A DNA stretch of 64,000 nt from Hawksworthiomyces lignivorus (lineage: Eukaryota > Ascomycota > Sordariomycetes > Ophiostomatales > Ophiostomataceae), in assembly GCA_002917075.1 (NCBI GenBank), contig NTMA01000129.1, positions 1 through 64,000 on the forward strand, written 5' to 3'. The notes under the pieces were generated by a model, which did no database searches, had not been told where the DNA came from, and was given only the letters and a program-made list of their open reading frames with translations. Each line of letters begins with the position of its first letter. Within the stretch, counting starts at the first letter, position 1. A program made the position numbers and the translations under genes. Below are positions 45,001 through 55,625 of this stretch, one piece after another.

Positions 45001-48000
45001 CCCTTCTATCCTTTCTACCGCCGGTTGTTCCTTCCTTTTCCCTAGTCTTCTTCTCGACGATCGCAGTCTGCGGGATACGACTGTGTCTCTGCATTGTGCT
45101 CTCGCAAATGAACCCACACCCCATTTGGGAGTGGAGAAACAAGCGACGACTCGTGCACTAAAAGGCTCGAGAAAGCCACCAGCGATTTACCCAAATGTTG
45201 TCGCCCGCGAATCAAAATAGAGAGCTCTTTACAACTTTTAGTGAAATGGGCATCTCGGGCTTCTGGTTGGCCGAAACCGAGAAAAGGGTCCAAGCAAGTG
45301 AAACGAGGGTGCGGTGAAGAAGAGGGCAAAAAAGTCCAGAAAGTAAAAGAGAATAGGCACGAATGGCAAAAATGGACCCTACGCAATAGCTTTGCAGGGG
45401 GAGAAGAAGGGGGGGAGGGACCGATATGCAGCATGATGCTTTCCGCGCAGGCTGGTTGGGCTTCTGGAGCGCTTCGCTTCCAATCACGCGCGGGTCAGTT
45501 CCTTTTTCTTAGATCCTGTACGTTCTAGCACGCCTTTTTAGGTTGCATCTGCCTGTAAGTGACAGAGGTGATTAGGTGTGTCTGTGTCTCCAGCCTCTCT
45601 CATCACAGGATTAGGACCTGTCGCTGGCGGCCATCTCTGTTTGTACATACGCTACACTTTCCCAATCAGAGCAGTTGTTGGGAGTAGACGGCTCGCTTAA
45701 GACAAAAAGGACTCGAAGGAATCACCACCAAGCACAATGATAAGGCAATCGCGGTGTCCTCGCTTGAGGCATGTGCAGCCAGCAACTCTGTACTGCGCAG
45801 AATCGTTATTATGTTCATAAGGAGGGCTGTACGGACCAGTTCGCAAGCGGCAAAGTTGCAAGGTATTGTTATTGTAGAGGACAAATGGAGCATAGTGTAG
45901 GGAGTACATCTGGGTTAGAAGCGTTCTCGCACATAGTAGAGGTATTTTACGGAGTGTTGTACACCGTGGTACCAGACCGACATAGTTACCTGCTGCGACG
46001 AATAGCTCGCACATTCGCTCGTTTCGGTCCCTGTGCTTTCCTACATACCCGCTCTTGCCGGGGAAATGAGTGGGCTTCATCCCGGTGCATGCTTTGACGA
46101 GGCAAGCGCAGACGGGGGGCGACTTCCAGGGAGGGTGTGTGGTATGCGCTGGCTTGCTGGCTGAGGCAGAGAGAGGAGCCAGAGAAGAGGGTGTGAGGCT
46201 AGGGACGGTTGGAGGGGAAAGGTGGGTTGGACGGTTACAAAGGGGGGGAGGGGGGGAGAGCAAGGCACGGGGATGCCACTAGGAGGGAGCATCGCCTGCG
46301 GTAATGCTCCGTAGTACGTCGTACTGTGCACACTTGGCTACGGCTGTGACAGTACGAATGGAGCAATACACATCTCCTCGGCTGGACACCGCACGTAAAG
46401 AGCAACTCCCTTTTAGCGTGCAAATAGACGGATGAACTGCGGAATGGATACAGTGTAAAAGCAGCAGAGCATGGTATGCAAATAGTAATAATAATATAAG
46501 CATCATTACATAGAATGGAAGCGAAGGGGTCTGCCAAAAAAGGCGTCGCACAGATGAATGGATAATAGGGAGCAGACAAGAGGGACAGAAATAGAAACAG
46601 CAGACTGCCGGGCCAGTCGACAGAAACAGAAATATCGACCGAGAATTCCCTAAATTCCCGGTGTAATCTGCTGCCCCATACACATCTCACCCGTGGAGAG
46701 AGAGAGGAAAATCACATTTAATGTGTCCTGTACGAGGGTGTCATATGAATGACTGATTATCATCTTACGGTTGTATGTCTTACATTTTCGCATATCAGAT
46801 AATATTACCTTGCGAATCGCAACAGCGGCTGTTTGACGTCTGCTCCGGCATCGCGATGCATTGGACGAGAGAAAATGTATTGTGTCTCCGCGACCATGAG
46901 CCGCGAGGTAAGCAGCCAGGCAGCCAGGTAGCCATGCACCTTGGCCTTGCTCGCATTTTTTTTTCTTCTTTTTTTCTCTTCCTCCCTGACTCAATTGTCT
47001 CCTCTCTTCAGAACAATATATCTCGTTCTAGTACAGAAACTAATTTTCTCCCTTATTTGCACTATCCGGATGATTGCTCTCAAATTTGTGCCTTTGCTGC
47101 TTTGTTGTCGTGACCTGTCATTTCATCATCGTACGTATTTCGCAGTCGTAAGCCAGTTTTGTCCCTGATATTGCTGGCTGACTAGGCTTTCAGGGGCTTG
47201 GCAACGATGATATTACGCTGCTTCCAGCGAATATTGTCAGACCAGGCAAAGAGCTCAATATATAGGGTTTTTTGCGGGCGGCGTCGGGGATCGTGCAGGC
47301 TGTTGGGGCTAGTTCTGTCTAAGGAAAGCTAAGCTTCGAAACGTCCCGGCCGGCAGCGTCAGGCGAAACGGGAGGTTGCGCAGAGCTAGCGCACACTATT
47401 ATTTTCCCACTAACAGTGCTCATGAGTAAGCGGTGCACGTATAGCGTGTTCTGTCGGAACGACTGGACCTGAGAGCCCTGGAGGGGCTCCTTTGTGGGCT
47501 GCATTGCAGGCAGCTCTGAAGAAGCTGCGTCTGATTACAGCGCTTGACACTAGCATTGAACCGGAGAAAATGAACCGCCACTAGGCAAGGTGCCGTATAT
47601 CCCGCGCAGCATGTCGCCCTTACATGAAACAAAGGGCTGGATGTCAAGCGCCATGCGTCTTAGTGACTTGCTAAACTGCCATGCTATTTGAAAAGAAAAA
47701 GGATGGCTTTTACGAGGAGAGACGAGCTGGGAAAAGGACAGGCTAGGATAAAATGAGCCGGAGGGCAGTAAGCCCACGGGGGAAAAAAAGCTGGGCAGGC
47801 AGCCACAAATCCGACGATGTACTTTTGCGGCGGCAGCCTGCTTTCTCATCTAGCCTCCACATTGATGCTCTACCGCCTTCTTGGTCTCGCACTTATCGTA
47901 TTATCCTGCCCCCTTTCTTGGTCCCGAATTTCGCCATATGTACTCCGTATGCTGCGGCGATCAGTGCTTTGCCGTCACACTAGTTCTCAATCTCCCTCGT

Positions 48001-49950
48001 CGTGCGACTCCGCTTCTTTAGCTGCTATCCTCGGAGGAAAAGGGGGGCAGATGAGAGGTGAGAGGTAGCAGGAAGGAGGGACAAGAAACACGAGTGAGTC
48101 AATGTATTGCTCGAGTGTGTACAAGTGCAGAACGACCCTTTTTGGTATCAGAGACAACGAATAAAAATTGTATTGAACAAAAACCAGCTGAGAAGAGGGG
48201 CCATTCAAAATTCAAAATATAAACTCAAATCTTAAAAATAAAAATAAAAAGGGATGCGGTGCGGATGGCAAGAAGGTAACCGAAGATGAATCTCGGTCCT
48301 ATGGTCGAAAGCCTCTCATCTCTTGTTGCCCTGTGTCCTCCCTCTGTCAATTTTGGGAAATTTGGGGGCCTTTTTTCCTTTTTCTCGGGCCCTCGCCTCA
48401 AATCTGCGAAATCTGCCCCAAAGCGTAGCAAGGGGTGTGTGGCCCCGAAAACAGGCGCACTATAATAATCGCGCGCCAAAAAGGGTCTCAAGCGCCCTCT
48501 CCTCCTGTGCCTCTTTTTCTCTGCCTTTGCATCTCCCGTCTGCGTGCTGAGTTCTTCCACTGTCTGCCAACACCACCCCCTTCTCATCGCTTGCTTTGGC
48601 TCTGCAAAGCAATCCCTGCTCGTATCAGTACATATATACGTCGTGCGCTGGTCTACAAGGAAATTCGTTGCAGGCGGGTCACTGCGTGGAAGAATTATTT
48701 TTGGCCCGGAATTTGGCAGCATCACCAGCGAGCCACGAGACACGCACCCCCCCCCTCTTCTTTCTTCTTTTTTTTTTTGCTTTTTTTTTTTTAATGCTCT
48801 TCTTTTTCTGCTCTTATTTCCCTATCGCATCTCCTCACCCCCGCCTTTTGAGCCAGTCCAGTCCACGCATTCAGGCGGGCTTAGCAGTTTTGTCATATCT
48901 TGTAAGCACTCGGCAGACAGAGGACTTGCTGTCGCATCGAATGTCATGCAGGCTCATCTGAGGGTGTATCTCGCCGTGGCAATATCTAAGTACCATGGTC
49001 AGGGCGGAAAGGCATAGAATGGTAGAAGAAGCATACGAACACACGGGCATACGGGAAATACGTGCATACGACACCACCATCAGCACCCGCAGTCTCGTTG
49101 GCAATCAATGAGGAGGAGGGAGAAAGAGAAAGGGAAATAAAAAAAATAAAATAAAAAGAGGCCAGTGAGTCTTCTTGAACCCGTCTGGGAAAATGGAAAA
49201 TGGAAAATGGAAAATGAATAACCAAGATACAAATGAATTATACGTAAGATACAAGTATTAAACGTAAAACACCCGAAAGCACGCAGAGCACGGAGTACAT
49301 ACAGACGAGTAGCAAAAATAGCTTTCCACAAACCAACCAACAACCCACTCCAGCTTGCTCGAGTGCCGCCCATCCTAACCCAATTTATCGACTCACGCCC
49401 CTCCTTGCGCTCATGTCTCTTCCGGGTCCATCAGGCCCCCTGGCGGTCTAACAGCACACCAGCAATAGCGCGAAAGGGGTAGAGCAAAAAGTGGGAAGAA
49501 CAATAAAGAACAAACACAGAAACCAGAAAAGAACGAACAGAAGCAAAAGAGAAGAACGGCTAGCAGTTTAATAACGGGTAGAGCAGCCTTTTGGAGACAG
49601 GATCCAGCCAGTCAGCCAAGCGGCCAGTTAGCCAGTCAGCCAGAGAGCCCGCTGCGAGAAGCTATTACCACAACGCCAATCTGATCCTCCACAAGCAAAA
49701 GCTGTCCTTTTCGCAGCATGCTGCTGCAGTCATTCCCAACGCAGCGCACAGTTCGGCACCTCCACTCCTCTCGTCGCCCTCTGCTTCAACTGCGGCGGTC
49801 CTGCCACAAGCTGCAACAAACTCACGCCCCCCCTCCTCTTTTGTCTTCACCCTCCCCCTCTACGACGACCCTTTGCCCGTTGATTCTTTCTTTTTTTCTT
49901 TTTTTTTTCTTTTTTAATATTACGGTTTGGTCGCCTTTTCTCTTGTGACG
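42001..49950. other. Gene-poor block, part 3
   Basis: About 8 kb without a supportable gene. Exact TACGGAGTA/TACTCCGTA motifs lie at 42778-42786 and 47941-47949, with near matches at about 45957, 46307 and 49290. Simple repeats include a G-rich tract at about 46239-46260. The longest frame (271 codons on the minus strand, 43559-44374) is Cys/Ser/Tyr-rich with no known motif and was not accepted. Confidence 0.45.
49188..49215 (+). repeat. Tandem 7-bp repeat, four copies
   Basis: Four exact GGAAAAT units in noncoding sequence. Confidence 0.85.
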
Positions 49951-50089
49951 CCAATTGCCAGCGCTTGCTGGGCTCCTCTGTCAACTGGTTCTGAGTCTTC
50001 CGACGAAGTTTCTCGACCCTTTCCCGCCGCCGCCATCTCTCCTCTCGCTGACTCTGGCGCGCGCTCTAAGCATATGCTACTGCGTAACG

Positions 50090-50870
50090 CTCGACTGTGC
50101 GCTCTTGCCTCCTTTCCCATATCCTTCTTTTCCCTCTCTTTCCTCTTTGCATCTTCCTCCCATTATTACTTTCTTTTCCTCTTTCCTGTTTCTTGACGCT
50201 TTGGTGCTCTTCCTTCCTCTTTTTGCATTCTCCTCTCCTCATCTCCTCTTTGTTGCTTCCTTTTTTTTTCTGCTTTTTGCATCCGTTTCCTTCTCCTTTC
50301 TCTCGTCTCCTATTGCTACGTCTTCTTCGTAGTGACACCTCCCTTTCTCCACTCCTCTCTCTCTCCCCCAACAACCGGGCTCTCAGCATTCCCGTCAGCT
50401 TGCCTCGAGCCTCTTTTGCGCTCTTCTTTTCCTCCCTTCTGTGCAGCTCCATATGCGTATGCGCATTTCTTTTTTTGGCCTCTGATATCTTGGTCGGCGC
50501 TTCTCTCCTCGTCGCCACGCCCTCCAGCCTCCAAAGTGGCCGTCTTCTTCGGACGCTACCCCTGGCCTGCACTTTCTTCCCGGCGCGTCCCACAGTCAAG
50601 CACAAAAAGGACGAAGGGTCGCTCTTTCCTTTTCGGAACATCCTGTCCAAGATTTTAAATTTAGACGACTTCATTCTTAATTCCCCATCCATCCTTACAG
50701 ATCCCTCTGTTCTTATTTCTCCCCTCCCCCCCAATCTCTCTCATCTTCTCCTCCTCTTCTTCTCTTCTAGCCGCCCTTCTCCGCTTCTTTTATTCTTCTT
50801 CTCTTCCTCCTCCCCATCCCCGCCTCTCTTCTCTCTTCCTCAATCTTCCTACTTCTTGAGAGAACATTGG
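50090..50870 (+). promoter_or_regulatory. Long polypyrimidine block
   Basis: For nearly 800 bases the plus strand is overwhelmingly C and T, with only scattered purines. The absence of stop codons in one frame is a by-product of this. It lies 700-1500 bp upstream of, and in the same orientation as, the Zn2Cys6/beta-helix gene. CT-rich boxes are common just upstream of fungal transcription starts, but this one is unusually long. Confidence 0.6.
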
Positions 50871-51605
50871 CATCGTCGACCGCCTGCTTCACCCTCAAGC
50901 ACACCTCAGAGCTAAGCAAGGAGGCAAACTGCTGCGCACGCTCTCTACTCAGTTGGCGGCTTGCATCGTGCCGACACTAGCTGCAGCTTCAGCGCACCGC
51001 GCACATCTAGCTTGCATATTTCTCGCTTCTAGTCGTTTCGCCTTCTTTTGATTCTGTCTCACCTCTCACGATTTTGCTTACGCTGGTCCGTTGCAAATTT
51101 CTGGGAATCCGGGTTTGTCTCTTTCGGCTTTTTTTTCTGCCCTTCTCTTCTCCCACATAAAACAACACTCGCAGCGCCAGACGCCTCTTTAATATTCCGT
51201 GGTCAGCACCGCCCCCGTCGATCCGCCAAGCATACCGCTTTTTGCGACTACAGTCTGCTAGATTTGTTTGATTTTCTTGCGCCAGCAGCCGGAGCAGTAC
51301 TAGCGCCAATACGAGCTGCAAAGGCAGAATTCACCTACGCTGTACTTACGACTGTACTCGCCTTTTTTTTGACAGCTAGTTCTAGGTCCACTCGTTTCTG
51401 GATATTTTCAAGACATTCACGATTTGGCTCCAGGTTAGCCGACTTTAGTGCATTTCTGGCCAGGACCGCACAACTCCGTTGAGCTTGAATTTTTGCCATT
51501 GCCTAATAGTGGCACTTATTGTGTTGTAATTCTTGTCCGCCTCGTCTTTCTGGAACTAGAAATTGGCTGTTTGAAGCGTTTGCGCCGTGCATCTTCTCTC
51601 TACGT
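50871..51605. other. Probable long 5' leader of the Zn2Cys6/beta-helix gene
   Basis: Still pyrimidine-biased, with T-runs; no separate gene seen. Transcription of the gene starting at 51606 may begin here. Confidence 0.4.
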
Positions 51606-54414
51606 ATGCTAGCAACCGTGAATCAGCGCGTGGAACAGTGGATTAAGATGCCTGGTTTTACGGCGCTTAATGGCGGAGGCTCGCCGAGGAGTCCAGGCGA
51701 TGACACGGCGGGCACAATTGAGGTTCGCCTGCTCCCATCACGCGACGAGAGAGAGTACAACCGCAACGGCGTGAGCCCACTCCCTACAGAGCCCAGGACC
51801 CTCCCAGATATGGCGCCCGCTCGACGGGAACGCGATCTCTGGGGCACATCACCTCGGTCGCCATACCGCTCAGCGGCGGCGGCCTACCCGAACCTGGAGA
51901 ATCCAGCCGAATCAGCCTCACAGAAGCGGAAGCGGTCTCTCTCCGCGGAAGAACGGCCCCACACGCAGCAATCTTCTCAGCATAGCAAGCACCAGCGGGA
52001 AGACCTTGACCTGCCACGTGTGCTCTCAACAACAGAGACAGCCGCCGCCGCCATTGCAGCGGCTTCGGCGGCCTCCGCAGCGTCAAGGGATCGGAGCGTA
52101 GACCGCCCTCGGGCATCCGTCGAGCCCCGTGAGCCCTATGACCTGCCTCGCAGCAGAGGCTATGAGTCTCGCTCATATGGCGAAGAGCAGCGGGACCTGC
52201 AGCACGACCAGCACCGCGAGCAGCAACGAGAGCAGACGCGTACTGACACGTGGTATTCCAAAACGTCCTCTCGTGAAGAGCGGCACTCAGCTTCTGCCTA
52301 TGACAGCGCGGCATTTCCAGCTGAATCCAGCCCGATCGAGTCCCCTGCGGACGAGCATTCTGGCAATGACTCGCACCAGCAGGAGAAGTCAACGGCAAAA
52401 GCTACCGCTTCTCCACAGAGCGAGTATGCGGGACGCACACCAGAAGAAGAGGACCGGACTGCTCCCATGGATGCGTCGTATTTGTTAAGCCAGCAAGGCA
52501 AGGGAAGCTCGTCGATCCCGCAAGCAGATCCAAAGCGGCGGAAGCGCAATTTCAGCAACCGGACTAAGACGGGATGTCTCACCTGCCGCAAGAGGAAGAA
52601 GAAGTGCGACGAGACCAAGCCCGAATGTATGGAACTCTGCGTTCATTGCCTCCCAACCTTTTCCCTCCCCCGTTTTTGTGACTAACCATATGTGAACAGG
52701 CAGCAATTGTGTTCGTGGCGGCTTTATTTGCGCTGGATACCCGCCGCAGAAGCTCCAATGGGGCAAGCCCGACTTGACCAAGCCAACGGTGCAAATCGAG
52801 TCCAAGGACCCGAGCTATGTTCCTCCGGGTGCTTATGGGATGCCCGGCGTTGCAAATGGCCCCAACACTCCGAACGCGCCAAGCGCGCCCCAAGGTGGAC
52901 CGTTCCCGCCGCAGAGGCGAGAGACCCTGCCACCGTACCGCGGTCAGACGCTTCGCATCGAGCCGCCTCAAGGACGGCCTCTGCAGTCAGACGATGACCG
53001 GCCCACAGCATCCACTCTCCCGAGCGCCTTGACGAGCACCGACGGCCATAGCAAGCTGTCGGCGCTCTCTGCCTATTCTGCGCCGGCCAATGTTTTTCCG
53101 ACGCCAGTGAGCGCAGCAACCACCGTTCCGTTCATGGATCGCACGCCAAAGGAGTATCAGCGCGTTCCTCCCTTGCATGAACTGAGCCGCAATACCGAGT
53201 CAGAACCGCCGCAGCACGCCACCCCCTTGCCACAGATCAACATCCACCGTTCCGGCAGCCCTCCCCCTCACCCGCAGCAACCTCAGCACTCTCAGCACCC
53301 TCACCAGCCGCTGCAGCAGCACCAGCAGCCGCAGCCACATCCGCAGTCGCAACATCTTCACCACCGCCAGCTTTCGCAGCCGGAGCAGCCTCATCAACCG
53401 CTCCAGCCCCAGCAGCTGCACCAGCAGCACCTGCACGAGGCCCAGCAGCCGTCGCACCAGCAACTGCCGCCGCATCACCAGCAGGCTCCCCCACATCACC
53501 AGCAACACCCGCACCACCCGGTGCACCAGCACCAGCACCAGCACCAGGCTCCGCAACAGTTTCACCATCAGCAGCAGTATCCGCCGCAGCACGCTCCCCA
53601 GAATCCACCGCAACACCAGCCTGCTCCGCAGCACCGGCAGCCGCACCCAAGCCAGCTTCCGCGGCACCCGCAGCAACACCTTCGGGAGGAGCCGTCGCCT
53701 GTGGAGAAGCAGCCGCAGTACGCACAACAGCGTGCGTATTCACCGCCGCCGCCACAAGCATCCCAGCAGCACCCGCCTGAGGTTGGCGACGACGGCGAGA
53801 CGCGGCCTCGGCCTCGCCGCAGCGTTCCTTTCTTCAATACGATCCCCGGAGCACGGAGAGAGAGGGACGAGATGTATGCTGGACGGCCATTCTTCCAGTT
53901 TGACAAGGAGCTGGTCGCAGAGCGGGAGCGGTGTGCGGCTGCGTGCTGGAAATTCAACAACTCGATGAATCCGAACATTGGCGTCTCCCTGAGCGAGCGC
54001 TCGCGGCTCTTCAAGGAGATTCTGCAGCCGCGCGACGACTTGCAGATGTCGCCCATTGCGCACGTGGGCTCGGTCGGCGATCAGGTTATTGTCGAGGCGC
54101 CTTTTCACGCGGACTACGGCTACAACATCACGATCGGCGAGGACGTCTTCATCGGGCGCAACTGCCACATCTCGGACGCGATGCCGGTCAGCATCGGCAA
54201 CCGGGTGTACATTGGACCCAATGTCTCCTTCTACACGACGACGCTTCCTACGGACCACACGCAGCGTGAGGGCGTGCACAGCGCCATCCACGGCCGCGGC
54301 ATCACGATCGGAGACGACGTGTTTATCGGCGGCAATGTAACCATCCTGGCCGGCGTTAACATCGGGCACGGCACCACGGTTGGGGCAGGCTCAGTTGTGT
54401 CTAGGGTAAATTGA
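51606..54414 (+). CDS. Zn2Cys6 regulator fused to maltose-acetyltransferase-like beta-helix
   Basis: Two exons, 51606-52626 and 52700-54414, give 911 aa; a second in-frame ATG at 51648 is also possible. The intron (GTATGG to CAG) splits the zinc cluster. After splicing the cysteines are 324, 327, 334, 341, 344 and 351 (C-x2-C-x6-C-x6-C-x2-C-x6-C), followed by AGYPPQKLQW, so the zinc cluster is intact. Residues 1-310 are disordered and Ser/Arg/Glu-rich. Residues about 525-690 are extreme His/Gln/Pro-rich. A Mac-type domain (RRERDEMYAGRPFFQFDKELVAER) starts near 723 and hexapeptide repeats fill about 794-911 (YNITIGEDVFIGRNCHIS, VSIGNRVYIGPNVSF, ITIGDDVFIGGNVTILAG). In bacterial relatives the catalytic His lies in THP; here the aligned residues are TLP. 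No typical fungal TF middle-homology domain is seen. Such fusions occur in ascomycetes; acetyl transfer is doubtful. Confidence 0.88.
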
Positions 54415-55625
54415 ATCCAGCTTCCCAGAAACAAAAAAAAAAAAGAAGAAATCAATTGCGGTTCAAGGTTCAAGAGGCTGACTTTTTTTGCGCCAAAAAA
54501 GTCTCTCCCAAGATACACTGTCTGCTACGGCAATCCGGCCACGGTGAAACGGGGTATTGCGACAGTTTAGGGCAGAGCAGCTGTTCCTGCTTACACTTGG
54601 CTCTGTAATTATTTATCTCTCTATATCTGTTTCATCTCCGTGTATTTTTTGTCTTTTTTTTTTCATTTTCCCTTGTGTTCGTTTTCTTTGTTTTTATGTT
54701 CAGTCTTCTTTCGCGTGTTTCTCTGTTTTTTGTTGACTGGATTTGTGGTGGCGTTTATCTTTTGTTGATGAATTGGCATGATACCCTGCAATGTGTACCG
54801 AATGACATGCTGCGAACAACTCTGTACGACCAAAAAGGGAAAAAAAGAGGGAGAGGAAGAAAAGAAAGATGCTCAAAGTGATGAAAGCTGGGGTCAAAAA
54901 TGAGGGAAAGAAGAGCATTGCATCCTGTCGTCTCGAATTGCTCTCGTCTTCTTTCGCGCATCACGGGCGGATAATACTGGGTGGGGAGGTTACAATGGGG
55001 CGCATCTGGAATATATTTGACAACTTTTATCTGCTTTTTACTTCGAGCTTAATTAGATACGTCACTGAAAGAATGATTGGATATCATATACGGCTTGTGC
55101 GTTTATGTCGTGAATGTTACGAACGAAAAGCAATGATGGTGATGTGCCTCGCTTTCTCCTGGAAAGAATTTGGGGTCAGAGAGCCTGGCGAGGCTCCAAC
55201 GGCGGTGAATATTTATGAGGTGTCGTCATACGTTTCGCGTTTAAGTTGAGAGCGTTATTTCCCAACGGCTTTGGACGGAAATACGGAGTTGTAAAGACGA
55301 GCCTTTTCAGATGTGGGCAGCAAGGCTGCCGGAGAAGACGCGAGGCAGAATTGCCGAAAGCAGCAACTTTGTCAGCTTAAGTCCGCCGAGGGCAGAATCG
55401 AGATATCTCCGCTTATTACGCAAAGAGGCAAGTCTCTCATACAAAAAGGTATGTCCGACGCAATAAGTGAAGAGACAGGGAGCCGGTCTCTGCTGTTACT
55501 CTTGCAAACAACTTTTTTTTCCCTTTTTTATGGCTGGCTGAATTTTTTTTTTTTTGCCTTTTTCATTTATCCGTATTTGGATCGATCGGATCCGATTTGG
55601 CAGCCAATTGGCACGCAGAACCTCG
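54415..55625. other. Intergenic region between the two regulators
   Basis: T-rich 3' flank (54650-54720), then mixed sequence. A TACGGAGTT near-motif lies at about 55282. The last 120 bases hold T-runs before the start at 55626. No gene seen. Confidence 0.5.

Noticed and set aside
50097..50915. A 272-codon Ser/Leu/Phe-rich open frame
   Set aside because: It is open only because the tract is almost pure pyrimidine and stop codons need purines.
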